A stretch of DNA of 64,000 nt from an uncultured Aquimarina sp. (GTDB lineage Bacteria; Bacteroidota; Bacteroidia; Flavobacteriales; Flavobacteriaceae). Under the pieces are notes generated by a model that searched no databases, was not told where the DNA came from, and worked only from the letters and a program-made list of their open reading frames with translations. The stretch covers positions 62,001-126,000 of the forward strand of contig CANLYR010000001.1 in assembly GCA_947495425.1 (NCBI GenBank). Reading direction: 5' to 3'. Shown piece after piece: positions 17,816 through 25,855 of the stretch (its first letter is position 1; each line of letters begins with the position of its first letter). The translations under genes were made by a program, and so were the position numbers.

Positions 17816-19624
17816 ATGCCTATAATCACAGCAAAAGAAATAGCCACGGGGCTCAAATTAGAGAAACTTGGTTTTATAGGTACCTTTATTGGTTGGTTGC
17901 TTCTTAAAATTACCAGGATATCAAAAATTAACCGGGGTTATGATACACTTAATCATTTAGAAGGTGTTGAGTACATAAGCAAAACTCTTGATCTATACGG
18001 GGTTACTTTTGAAATTCCTGAAGAGGATTTGAAACGATTACCAAAAGAAGGTGCTTTCATTACGTTGTCAAACCATCCATTAGGAGGTCTTGATGGAGGA
18101 TTATTGCTTAAAATATTATTGACTCATCGATCCGACTATAAAATCATTGGTAATTTTTTATTACACAATTTTAAACCTTTGCAGCCATATGTAATGCCTG
18201 TAAACCCTTTTGAGGATAGGAAAGATGCTAAATCTAGTCTTAAGGGGATAAAGGATTCTATTTTACATCTTAATGAAGGGAAGCCTTTAGGTATTTTTCC
18301 GGCAGGAGAAGTATCAACGATCAAAGAAGGAAAACAGTATGTAGATAAACCATGGGCACCGGGTGCTATGCGACTGGTTCAAAAAGCAAAAGTACCTGTG
18401 ATACCAATATATTTTCATGCACGCAATAGTAGGCTTTTTTATCGTCTGGCGGCAATAAGTAGTACACTTAGAACAGCAAAATTGCCAAGTGAAATATTCT
18501 CTCAGGAAAATAAGGTAATCAAAATACGAATTGGTAATCCGGTTTCAGTAAAGGACCAGGAAGAGCATACTAATCTTGATGATTTTACAAGTTTCTTGCG
18601 TAAGAAAACATATATGCTGGCAAATCCTTTTGAGAAGAAAACATTACGAGAATCGATACCGCAGAACCTTAAATTACCCAAGTCTCCGAAACAAATTGCT
18701 GTAGAAGGTAATATTAAAGCTATAGCATCTGAATTACAATATTGTAGAGATAATGATATGCGACTATTGACCAGTAAAAACTATGAAGTTTTTTTGGCTA
18801 AGAAAAAGCACATCCCTAATCTGGTTCATGAAATAGGAAGACTAAGAGAGATTACATTCAGAGAAATTGGAGAAGGAACAAACAATTCTTTAGACCTTGA
18901 TCCTTTTGATGAATATTACCATCATATGTTTTTATGGGATAATGTCGAAAAAAAAATGGCCGGAGCCTATCGCATGGGTATGGGGTCAGAAATTTATGCG
19001 AAACGAGGTATTGATGGGTTTTACTTACAAGATTTATTTAGGTTTGAACCCGAATTGCATAAAATGATGAATGAATCTATAGAAATGGGTAGGGCTTTTA
19101 TCATCAAAGAATATCAACAACGTCCTATGCCCTTGTTTCTGTTATGGAAAGGGATTGTGCATTGTACACTGCGTTTTCCTGAGCATAAATATCTAATAGG
19201 AGGGGTAAGTATTAGTAACAAGTTTAGTAATTTCACTAAATCTCTTATGATAGAGTTTATGAAGTCGCACTACTATGATCCATATGTTGCCCAGTATGTT
19301 AGACCCAAGAAAGAATTTAAAGTAAAACTAAAAGACGCAGATAAAGATTTCGTTTTTGATGAGAGTAAAAGCGATCTTAATAAGTTTGATAAAATCATTG
19401 ATGAAGTAGAACCAGGAAGTCTTCGTATCCCGGTATTAATCAAAAAATACATTAAACAAAATGCAAAAGTAGTTGCGTTTAATGTAGATCCACTATTTAA
19501 TAACGCAGTAGACGGTCTGATGTATATACGAATTGCGGATTTGCCAGACAGTACAGTAAAACCCGTTATGGAAGAATTTCAGGCTGAATTGGAACAGAAA
19601 TATTTTAAAAATGGCGATAAATAA
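17816..19624 (+). CDS. olsF: Bifunctional acyltransferase for ornithine/amino-acid lipids (OlsF type)
   Basis: About 602 residues combine two acyltransferases. The N-terminal half is PlsC/OlsA-like, with the H-x4-D variant in SNHPLGGLDGG and the FPAGEVST glycerophosphate-type motif. The C-terminal half (from ~320) is the OlsB/hemolysin-type GNAT domain (LREITFREIGEG, LDPFDEYYHHMFLWD). OlsF of Serratia and Flavobacterium makes ornithine lipids, the C-terminal domain N-acylating the amino acid and the N-terminal domain O-acylating it. The head group here could be ornithine, glycine or lysine. The protein acts at the inner membrane face. Confidence 0.85.
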   Translation: MPIITAKEIATGLKLEKLGFIGTFIGWLLLKITRISKINRGYDTLNHLEGVEYISKTLDLYGVTFEIPEEDLKRLPKEGAFITLSNHPLGGLDGGLLLKILLTHRSDYKIIGNFLLHNFKPLQPYVMPVNPFEDRKDAKSSLKGIKDSILHLNEGKPLGIFPAGEVSTIKEGKQYVDKPWAPGAMRLVQKAKVPVIPIYFHARNSRLFYRLAAISSTLRTAKLPSEIFSQENKVIKIRIGNPVSVKDQEEHTNLDDFTSFLRKKTYMLANPFEKKTLRESIPQNLKLPKSPKQIAVEGNIKAIASELQYCRDNDMRLLTSKNYEVFLAKKKHIPNLVHEIGRLREITFREIGEGTNNSLDLDPFDEYYHHMFLWDNVEKKMAGAYRMGMGSEIYAKRGIDGFYLQDLFRFEPELHKMMNESIEMGRAFIIKEYQQRPMPLFLLWKGIVHCTLRFPEHKYLIGGVSISNKFSNFTKSLMIEFMKSHYYDPYVAQYVRPKKEFKVKLKDADKDFVFDESKSDLNKFDKIIDEVEPGSLRIPVLIKKYIKQNAKVVAFNVDPLFNNAVDGLMYIRIADLPDSTVKPVMEEFQAELEQKYFKNGDK

Positions 19625-19661
19625 ATTGCTTATTTAGCATACACATATCCTGAATAGTTTC

Positions 19662-20087
19662 TTACAAAACGGTTTTTAACCCCTTTTTCTCAACAAAACT
19701 TTGACAATATTCCTTAATCTGATTTCTGGTTTTTGTAAAAGCAGCATGAATTTCTTCTTCTGTTCCTTTAACTTTTGAAGGATCAAAGAAATTATAATGC
19801 AATCGTTCTGCTTTACCCGGAAAGAAGGGACATTTTTCTTTTGCATGATCACATACAGTAAGTATGTAGTCGAACGCTATGTTTAGATATTCATCTAGAT
19901 GATTAGAGGTGTGATTAGAGATGTCAATCCCATCTTCTTTCATAATTGCAATTGCTCTTGGGTTGACCCCATGAGTTTCTACGCCAGCACTATAGACAGT
20001 AGCCTTGTCTTTTGTAAAAAGTTTTAAATATCCTTCTGCCATTTGGCTACGACAAGAGTTTCCTGTGCATAGTACTAAAATGTTCAT
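19662..20087 (-). CDS. arsC: Arsenate reductase (LMW phosphatase, thioredoxin-linked)
   Basis: Reduces arsenate to arsenite. The N-terminal phosphatase loop is C7-T-G-N-S-C-R13, and the redox cysteines needed for the thioredoxin-coupled relay appear in TVCDHAKEKCPFF. Length (141 residues) fits. It is the last gene of the arsR operon, separated from arsN by a dispersed repeat (20143-20207). Its product arsenite needs an exporter; none is encoded nearby, as the next gene is olsF, convergent. Confidence 0.93.
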   Translation of the reverse strand: MNILVLCTGNSCRSQMAEGYLKLFTKDKATVYSAGVETHGVNPRAIAIMKEDGIDISNHTSNHLDEYLNIAFDYILTVCDHAKEKCPFFPGKAERLHYNFFDPSKVKGTEEEIHAAFTKTRNQIKEYCQSFVEKKGLKTVL

Positions 20088-20142
20088 AAATTTTGTTTTA
20101 ATATTCCCTTTATTCTGGAAATTGGTGATGTTTCTATGGTTT

Positions 20143-20207
20143 TACCCGATAATTCTGCCCCAGGCAGACACATCGAGATTTGAATGCTACAAGGCTTGCC
20201 CTGGGGT
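20143..20207 (+). repeat. Dispersed intergenic palindromic repeat, copy B
   Basis: Shares CGATAATyyT...AGGCAGACACA.CGAGATTTGAATGC with copies A and C. The ends CCCCAGGCA and TGCCCTGGGG pair with one bulge, a re-matched pair compared with copy C. It sits between arsN and arsC and touches the arsN stop codon. Confidence 0.7.
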
Positions 20208-20695
20208 TATTTACTTCTTCGTTCCAAAAGAATATTATCATGCCAAATATCGTTTAATTTTCCTATTTTTTCGCGATAACCAATTTCTCTGAAACCCAAA
20301 GATTTATGCAAAGCAATACTCGACTTGTTTTTACTAAAAATACTTGCCTGTAAGGTCCAGAATCCAGCATGTTCACTTTGATGAATTAATTCGGATAAAA
20401 GTAACTTGCCTATGCCTAATTTTCTAAATGTTGATGTTATATAAATACTAACTTCGGCAACACCTTTGTACACTTTTCTTTTTGAGGTAGGTGATAATGC
20501 TGCCCAGCCTGCAATTTCGTCTCCGATAATAGCTTTCAATCTGCACGATGTTGTATGTGAAGCACTCCATTGTTTCCAATCGGGTACTTTAGTTTCAAAA
20601 GTTGCTATACCGGTATCAATTCCCTCTTTATAGATTCTTGAAATCATTGGCCAGTCGGACTGGGTGAAGGGTTGTATTTTGATGCTCACATTCAT
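20207..20695 (-). CDS. arsN: GNAT acetyltransferase, ArsN1/phosphinothricin-acetyltransferase-like
   Basis: A 162-residue GNAT with the pattern of the phosphinothricin acetyltransferase group: IYKEGIDTGIATFETKVPDW, VYKGVAEVSIYI, FRKLGIGKLLLSELI and ALHKSLGFREIGYREKIG. Related ArsN1 proteins encoded in ars operons acetylate the antibiotic arsinothricin, an organoarsenical. The gene lies between the DUF6428 gene (3-nt gap) and arsC, which supports the ArsN reading over a general methionine-sulfoximine acetyltransferase. Substrate not proven by sequence. Confidence 0.75.
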   Translation of the reverse strand: MNVSIKIQPFTQSDWPMISRIYKEGIDTGIATFETKVPDWKQWSASHTTSCRLKAIIGDEIAGWAALSPTSKRKVYKGVAEVSIYITSTFRKLGIGKLLLSELIHQSEHAGFWTLQASIFSKNKSSIALHKSLGFREIGYREKIGKLNDIWHDNILLERRSK

Positions 20696-20698
20696 AGT

Positions 20699-21184
20699 TT
20701 AGCAACAGCCACTTCCGGGAGCGCAAGATGTTGTTTCTTCCTTAGAAGATTCGGGAACACCGCAAGTTTCTTTTGCTTTGCAATCTGTGGGTTGTATGGC
20801 TAGTTTGAGAAGTAACTTTCCTTCTTTGATTTCAAAATCATTAATATGTAATTGTGCCGTATGAAACATGGCGTTTCCATATTCAATTTTTACTGGCGCA
20901 TCCATATCATAGGATTTCATTGTTCCTGCTTTTTTAAGTATTTCTAGTGCTTTGTAGGCACTCATATAATCGGATTTACCCAATTCTTCGGGGCTCTCCC
21001 AAAGCTGAATTATCGTTTCTTTCCAGAAATCGGTATTACCGCCGCAATCCACCGCATCGATTGTGGTATGTTTTACCTCGGTTATGTGATAATTAGTGCC
21101 GACTAGCATTCCTGGAGCATACTCGAATACCAATGATTTTCCTTGATGCTCTGCTAGTAATGTGATAAAATCTGATGTATTCAT
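20699..21184 (-). CDS. DUF6428 family protein of the ars operon
   Basis: A 161-residue soluble protein that I recognise as the DUF6428 family commonly seen beside arsR and arsC in Bacteroidota. The C-terminal tail is Cys-rich (DCKAKETCGVP and TTSCAPGSGCC), and an internal AVDCGGNTDFW motif adds another Cys; these could bind As(III) or another thiophilic metal. It starts 30 nt after arsR and stops 3 nt before arsN. No biochemical role is known to me. Confidence 0.8.
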   Translation of the reverse strand: MNTSDFITLLAEHQGKSLVFEYAPGMLVGTNYHITEVKHTTIDAVDCGGNTDFWKETIIQLWESPEELGKSDYMSAYKALEILKKAGTMKSYDMDAPVKIEYGNAMFHTAQLHINDFEIKEGKLLLKLAIQPTDCKAKETCGVPESSKEETTSCAPGSGCC

Positions 21185-21214
21185 ATGTCTAGTTTTTAAT
21201 TTTTTGCTAGGTGT

Positions 21215-21538
21215 CTAGCAGCAGTTTTGTTTGGTATTGTTAAAAAATGAATTTAATATTTGTTGTAAGGCATTCCATCGATCAATATCAATACAATAAC
21301 ACATGCTTTTACCCTCAATTTCTCCTTTTAGCAACCCTATGCTTTTTAATTCTTTAAGGTGTTGAGAAATAGTGGCTTGCGCTAAACCGATTTCTTCTAC
21401 CAGATCATTGCAAATGCAAGAATTCTGTTCACTTATATATTGCAGAATTGCTATACGTGCAGGATGACCAAGGATTTTAAAAAACTGCGCAAGTTCATTT
21501 TGCTTTGTATCGAATATTTGAGTTTTTGTAATGCCCAT
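21215..21538 (-). CDS. arsR: ArsR-type metalloregulator
   Basis: A 107-residue winged-helix repressor. The recognition helix region reads LAQATISQHLKELKSIGLL and is preceded by the As(III)-type cysteine pair in NSCICNDLV (C-x-C). Another CC pair ends the protein. It should release DNA when arsenite binds. A palindromic operator sits 12 nt upstream, so it probably represses its own operon (arsR-DUF6428-arsN-arsC). Confidence 0.93.
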   Translation of the reverse strand: MGITKTQIFDTKQNELAQFFKILGHPARIAILQYISEQNSCICNDLVEEIGLAQATISQHLKELKSIGLLKGEIEGKSMCYCIDIDRWNALQQILNSFFNNTKQNCC

Positions 21539-21550
21539 TTTGTATTTATA

Positions 21551-21568
21551 TATCGCAATATTACGATA
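21551..21568 (-). promoter_or_regulatory. ArsR operator
   Basis: TATCGCAATATTACGATA is an 18-bp palindrome with one mismatched pair, 12 nt before the arsR start codon. The ATCG-n-AATATT-n-CGAT form is that of ArsR-type operators; no other copy was seen in the window. Confidence 0.7.
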
Positions 21569-21610
21569 ATAAATTAAAATAAAAAAGCCAGAAGATAAAT
21601 TTCTGACTTT

Positions 21611-21680
21611 TACTCGATAATCTTACCTCAGGCAGACACAGCGTGATTTGAATGCCTTATGGGCATGCCTAGAAGTTGTT
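21611..21680 (+). repeat. Dispersed intergenic palindromic repeat, copy C
   Basis: CGATAATCTTACCTCAGGCAG, then ACACAGCGTGATTTGAATGC and GGGCATGCCTAG; near-identical to copy B. AGGCA and TGCCT form inverted ends. It lies between arsR and the TM2 gene. Confidence 0.7.
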
Positions 21681-21687
21681 TATGATA

Positions 21688-22074
21688 CTAAAACCAAGGC
21701 TTTTTACCTACCTGATAGGTTTGATAAAATTCTTCGTCGGATTTGGTAAGGTATATAATACCTTCTATCAATCCAATAACGCTAGGGATCCAGATAAAGA
21801 GTAACCCTACTGCAAAGCAGGATAGTACATAAGCTGCTATTGATATTCCCAACAGGATAAACCCTTCTTTTTGATATCCCAAAATAAACTTATGAACCCC
21901 TAAACTACCTAGCAGTATTGCGAGGATTCCGGCTAACATTTTCTTGTTATCTTGAGAATTGAGAATTTCTTTGGCCTCTTCTGCAAATTCTTTAGCGGTT
22001 TCTTTTACATTTTCAGCAGCCTCTTCTGCTCCCTTTTTGATGTCGTCTCCCAGATTGTTGTTTTCTTCACTCAT
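21688..22074 (-). CDS. TM2 domain membrane protein
   Basis: 128 residues: an acidic, Ala/Glu-rich N-terminal helix (residues 10-45), then a TM2 domain with two hydrophobic helices (~45-65 and ~70-100). The TM2 signatures LLGSLGVHKFILGYQKEGF and PSVIGLIEGIIYL are present. TM2 proteins are small inner-membrane proteins of unknown role. The gene stands alone, between a dispersed repeat and a VOC gene. Confidence 0.85.
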   Translation of the reverse strand: MSEENNNLGDDIKKGAEEAAENVKETAKEFAEEAKEILNSQDNKKMLAGILAILLGSLGVHKFILGYQKEGFILLGISIAAYVLSCFAVGLLFIWIPSVIGLIEGIIYLTKSDEEFYQTYQVGKKPWF

Positions 22075-22137
22075 ATGGTTTAATTAATTGTTTAATTTTT
22101 AGAAAAATACAAAAAAATGTTTCAAAAATTACATCAA

Positions 22138-22524
22138 TTATAAAAAAGCTGTATCCACCGGTTCCCAAAGCTCTATTTTGTTTCCTTCAGGATCTAAGAT
22201 CCAACCAAATTTTCCATATTCATATTCTTCTGTTTTACCTACTATGGTTACGCCTTCCGCTTTTAACACCTTAAGTAATGCTGTCAAATTTTCTACTCTA
22301 AAATTCATCATAAACTCCTTATCACTTGGGGCAAAATAAGTAGTGTCATCTTTAAAAGGGCTCCATTGGGTAGAGCAATCATTACCTTGTTTGTCTTTCC
22401 ACCAAAATGTACATCCATAATCATCTATCGGTAACCCTAGATGTTTGCCGTACCATTCTTTCGTTGCTTTTGGGTCTTTGGTTTTAAAAAATAACCCACC
22501 TAATCCTGTTACACGTTTTTCCAT
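22138..22524 (-). CDS. VOC/glyoxalase-fold protein
   Basis: A 128-residue protein with the vicinal-oxygen-chelate fold: two beta-alpha-beta-beta-beta modules, starting VTGLGGLFFKTKDP and ending GWILDPEGNKIELWEP, where the final Glu is the usual metal ligand. The family includes glyoxalase I, dioxygenases and antibiotic-binding proteins; members of this size in Bacteroidota are mostly of unknown substrate. It could be a lactoylglutathione-lyase-like enzyme. Confidence 0.8.
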   Translation of the reverse strand: MEKRVTGLGGLFFKTKDPKATKEWYGKHLGLPIDDYGCTFWWKDKQGNDCSTQWSPFKDDTTYFAPSDKEFMMNFRVENLTALLKVLKAEGVTIVGKTEEYEYGKFGWILDPEGNKIELWEPVDTAFL

Positions 22525-22641
22525 TGATGTTTTGTTTTTGGTTCTTTTGATGATTACTAGGAGTGTGCGATGAAGTAATTTGCTATTTTCATTAAGATTG
22601 ATTCATTTTGTTTGCAATGACCAATGATAATATCGTAATTT

Positions 22642-23100
22642 TTATCTCTTTTTTATTGCACTTTCATAAGTGTCAATCCATTTTTGTGGAGTCATTTTGG
22701 TTGCTAATTCACCTATCAATTCCATTGGGATTTTATCTGTTTTTTTAAACCGAATACAACTTTTACCCATATCTAACTTTGTGTTTACGTGTTTTGGATA
22801 TGCATTAACAAACCAATCCATTAATTTTTTGTCAGCATAGATGCCACTGTGGTATACAGCGATATAGTTTTTTTGTGAAGCAATATGCATAAAAGGTAGC
22901 GGTAGTTTTGGATCACAATGGTATCCATCGGGATATAAGGAATGCGGTACAACGTAACCTATCATCCCGTAATTAATTTCTTCTGAAAACCCTTTGGGGA
23001 GCTTATCTTTGATGACTTTTCTAAGTGTATTCATTGTAGCTTGTCGCGCTTCGGGAATGGCAGCTACATATTCATCTGGTGTGTCAGCTTCGTATTTCAT
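22642..23100 (-). CDS. DUF1801 family protein
   Basis: A 152-residue soluble protein with the DUF1801 (YdhG-like) pattern: the N-terminal TPDEYVAAIPEARQATMNTLRKVI, the central EEINYGMIGYVVPHS and the C-terminal CIRFKKTDKIPMELI. Relatives are iron-chaperone-like (YdhG/frataxin-like fold) or of unknown role. It starts 10 nt after the DUF4199 frame stops, on the same strand, so the two may be co-transcribed. Confidence 0.82.
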   Translation of the reverse strand: MKYEADTPDEYVAAIPEARQATMNTLRKVIKDKLPKGFSEEINYGMIGYVVPHSLYPDGYHCDPKLPLPFMHIASQKNYIAVYHSGIYADKKLMDWFVNAYPKHVNTKLDMGKSCIRFKKTDKIPMELIGELATKMTPQKWIDTYESAIKKR

Positions 23101-23110
23101 ACTACTTGTT

Positions 23111-23632
23111 TTAATTATCCGTTGAATTCTTGCGTTGTAACAATAATGCAGATCCTAGTGAAATGATAAACCCAATAATTAGCACGGTAGCAAACATGAT
23201 AAAAAAGTTCATAAAAATATTCGAAAACAGCTCTTTTTGGGCTTCTAACTTCTCAAATTCAACTTTGAATTCTGCTTCAGAAAGTGTATTTCTCATTTGT
23301 TCTAAATAATAGGTGTAATATTCGGTCATAAAATCCGGATTGATCTATTGTATATAAATAACATCTAAAACCCCAAATGCTAGCGCAGCAATTAAAGAAA
23401 TTAATATCCCTATGAATAAGGCTTTTCCGAAGGAAATTACTCCATCATTCTCTTTATCTCTAAAATATTTTATCCCAAAAAACACAAAAAGCAAGGAGAC
23501 CACCATGCTCGTATACCCAATAACTTCCTGGATAGAATAATCAAGATGTTGCCCTAAAAACCAACCTGCAAAAGATAGTACACATATCGTTATAGCACTA
23601 TACACCCCGTATCGTAACACAGTATTTCTCAT
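23111..23632 (-). pseudogene. DUF4199 membrane protein split by one in-frame TAG
   Basis: Two frames, 23345-23632 (95 residues) and 23111-23329 (72 residues), are the two halves of one DUF4199 protein. Reading on through the TAG at 23345-23347 gives ...VIYIQ, stop, INPDFMTEYYTYY..., in the same frame with no base missing; the bridge INPDF is as expected for the family. The joined protein would have about 173 residues and four hydrophobic segments. The second half could restart at the ATG five codons after the stop. A recent nonsense mutation (TAC or TAT to TAG), a sequencing error or read-through could explain it. A LuxR-type gene lies upstream. Confidence 0.8.
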
Positions 23633-23670
23633 TTTGATATTTATTTAATAGTTTAATTATCCAGGGCTTC

Positions 23671-23726
23671 ACCTGATAATCAAAAAATGTTTCGGAAACA
23701 TACCTCGAGAGCTTGCTCCGAAGTTG
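23671..23726. repeat. Possible diverged copy D of the dispersed repeat, with a palindrome
   Basis: Contains CTGATAATC and an end resembling copy C (GCTTGCTCCGAAGTTG), plus the perfect odd palindrome ATGTTTCGGAAACAT at 23687-23701. The middle does not align with copies A-C, so membership is uncertain. It lies between the DUF4199 gene and the LuxR-type gene. Confidence 0.35.
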
Positions 23727-23808
23727 TTAATTTCAAAAGTAGGCTTAGCATGTAGATTTAGAATCATACTAAAGTATGAATTGTATTCGACTTTTGTAGG
23801 ATTTGCCT

Positions 23809-24225
23809 TTATTGTGGTATGATTTGTAGCTCTTTTGCAATTCGAATAGCTTGTGTGCGGCGTTTTGCATTTAGTTTTACCAATAGATTTGAAACGTGCG
23901 TTTTTATGGTGTTTTCTGAAACGTAAAGTTTTTCAGCAATTTCTTTATTAGATAATCCTTTAGTAATCTCACAAAGTACTTGATATTCGCGTTTGCTCAA
24001 TCCCAACTCTTGGATCTTATCATTGTCAATTTCCAGAACTAGATTTTTTTGTTTGGGTGCAATCTTTTTATGTATATACACCCCTAGTATAAAAAAAATA
24101 ATGGCTACTACTGCAATTACTATTTCTGTAGCAGTGTTTCCCGAAATAATGCTGTACTTGCTCAATCGAAAAAGGGCAAGCAATGCAACAATAAGTGCTG
24201 CAAAAATGAAAATCGTTTTCCTCAC
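23809..24225 (-). CDS. Membrane-anchored LuxR-type regulator
   Basis: A 138-residue protein with two transmembrane helices (about residues 5-22 and 33-52), a short basic cytosolic linker and a C-terminal LuxR/GerE HTH. The HTH reads LSKREYQVLCEITKGLSNKE followed by IAEKLYVSENTIKTHVSNLL. It has no receiver domain, so it is not an ordinary response regulator; a tethered one-component regulator is likely. I recall similar two-helix LuxR proteins next to DUF4199 genes in Bacteroidota, which fits the split DUF4199 gene 176 bp downstream. Confidence 0.85.
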   Translation of the reverse strand: MRKTIFIFAALIVALLALFRLSKYSIISGNTATEIVIAVVAIIFFILGVYIHKKIAPKQKNLVLEIDNDKIQELGLSKREYQVLCEITKGLSNKEIAEKLYVSENTIKTHVSNLLVKLNAKRRTQAIRIAKELQIIPQ

Positions 24226-24299
24226 GCTATAAATATAGGAAAACTCTAGTGCACTTAATACTTTAGATTTTAATGTTGTGAGGCTATTCTTGCGGTTAC

Positions 24300-24920
24300 T
24301 TATTTTGAAAGTATATTAATTTCTTCCTGGAGATTATCCTTGGCCTGCTTCTCAAACTTGTTATAAAAATGATCAGTTTTGTAGATTTTCGGCATGTTTA
24401 GGAAATGCTTAAGCACTTTGATTCGCCCTTTGTTATACATAAAATCAGGATAATATGTATACTCTTTCCTTACATTTTTGAAATAGATTTCATACGCTTC
24501 CCAATGATGCCCTAAAATAGAGAGGTCGGCATCTGTAAAATAGTTGATATCCTGATTTTCTGAAGTATGATGTCCTTTTGTAGCCAATATAATTTCTTGA
24601 CATTGCAGGATCCTATGTTTTTCAATGGATAAAGCATGTAAAACCTCAACGACTTTTTTTGCACTTTGTTCTTCGTTATCTTGTTTTAGTGCGTTGTAGA
24701 TATAATCATGATAAAACAAGGCAAATAAAACCATGTCCCAGTCATTGATTTTGTTTTGAACCTTGGTTAGATTACTATATAGATGTTCCAGATGCGATAG
24801 GTTGTGATAGTACCTATTCTTCTTGCCATGATATTGTGTAATAGCATTCCATAAGGATTCAATATAGCCTGAATCCTTTGTATAGCCAGATAGTAATGAT
24901 ATGAATACTTCTTTTAACAA
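24300..24920 (-). CDS. HD-superfamily metal-dependent phosphohydrolase-like protein
   Basis: A 206-residue soluble protein with HD-domain metal ligands in order: the His of YHNLSHLEHLY, the HD pair in ALFYHDYIYN, a His in LATKGHHTS and the Asp in NYFTDADLSILG. This matches predicted HD phosphohydrolases of the COG4339 type, whose substrate is unknown. Its start overlaps the end of the hydroxyacid dehydrogenase gene by 7 nt, so the two are co-translated in one operon. Confidence 0.85.
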   Translation of the reverse strand: MLKEVFISLLSGYTKDSGYIESLWNAITQYHGKKNRYYHNLSHLEHLYSNLTKVQNKINDWDMVLFALFYHDYIYNALKQDNEEQSAKKVVEVLHALSIEKHRILQCQEIILATKGHHTSENQDINYFTDADLSILGHHWEAYEIYFKNVRKEYTYYPDFMYNKGRIKVLKHFLNMPKIYKTDHFYNKFEKQAKDNLQEEINILSK

Positions 24921-25855
24921 AATTCGGATTTGATTTTATCGACGATGGTTTGGGCTAATTTTTCTTTGGATTCAACAGTCCAGCCGCCTACATGAGGGCT
25001 TAAGAGTACATTATTCATCCTTAATAAGGAAGCAAAAGTATCAGGCATGTCTTTTTTAGAAGTAAATAGGTTCTCGAATGACGATTTTTCATACTCTAAT
25101 ACGTCTAATCCGGCTCCCAATATTTTTTTGCTTTTTAGTGCATCAACTAAATCAGCAGTAACAACACTTTTACCTCGTGCTGTATTAATAAGCCAAATTG
25201 GTTTTTTGAACTTGTTAATGAATGTTTTATTGATCATCCCTATAGTTTTAGAAGTCTCTGGAGTATGCAGGCTTAGCACATCTGTTTTTTCAAAAAGTTC
25301 TTCAATAGATACTTGTGTGGCATCACTATTTTCTACATCATCTAGAATATCGTAGCAGATCACTTCGACATTAAACCCACGTAGTTTGCGGGCAAAAGCA
25401 CGTCCCATATTACCATAACCAATAATACCCACCGTTTTACCATCTAGTTCGATCCCTCGATGTTCTTCGCGCAGCCATTGTCCTTCTCTTACACTTTGAT
25501 CGCCTTGATTTAGTTTATTAAATAATGATAATATCATCCCCAGCGCATGTTCGCCAACGGCATTGCGATTGCCTTCTGGTGCGTTGAAGAGTTTAATGCC
25601 TAGTTTTTGAGCATGTTTGATATCAATATTTTCTAATCCAGCCCCTACGCGACCAATAAACTTAAGGTTTTTGGCTTTGCTGAGAAAGGTTTTGTCGATA
25701 GCAAATCGACTACGAATAATGATACCATCGTATGCAGCAATGTTGGTTTCAATTTCAGTTTTAGAAGCTGCGTACTCTTCATGATTATCAAAACCTGCGG
25801 CTTCAAGTTGTGTTAGCAATAAAGAGTGATTAGTATCTAGGTGAAGGATTTTCAT
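24914..25855 (-). CDS. D-isomer-specific 2-hydroxyacid dehydrogenase (SerA-like)
   Basis: 313 residues from MKILHLDTN (25855); upstream codons encode an unlikely hydrophobic extension. The NAD-binding domain has GIIGYGNMGRAFARKL, the catalytic Arg in INTARGKSVV, a Glu in LDVLEYEKS and the catalytic His in LLSPHVGGW. It lacks a C-terminal ACT domain, so it may not be feedback-regulated serine synthesis; a 3-phosphoglycerate or other 2-hydroxyacid dehydrogenase is likely. First gene of a two-gene operon with the HD protein. Confidence 0.88.
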   Translation of the reverse strand: MKILHLDTNHSLLLTQLEAAGFDNHEEYAASKTEIETNIAAYDGIIIRSRFAIDKTFLSKAKNLKFIGRVGAGLENIDIKHAQKLGIKLFNAPEGNRNAVGEHALGMILSLFNKLNQGDQSVREGQWLREEHRGIELDGKTVGIIGYGNMGRAFARKLRGFNVEVICYDILDDVENSDATQVSIEELFEKTDVLSLHTPETSKTIGMINKTFINKFKKPIWLINTARGKSVVTADLVDALKSKKILGAGLDVLEYEKSSFENLFTSKKDMPDTFASLLRMNNVLLSPHVGGWTVESKEKLAQTIVDKIKSEFC

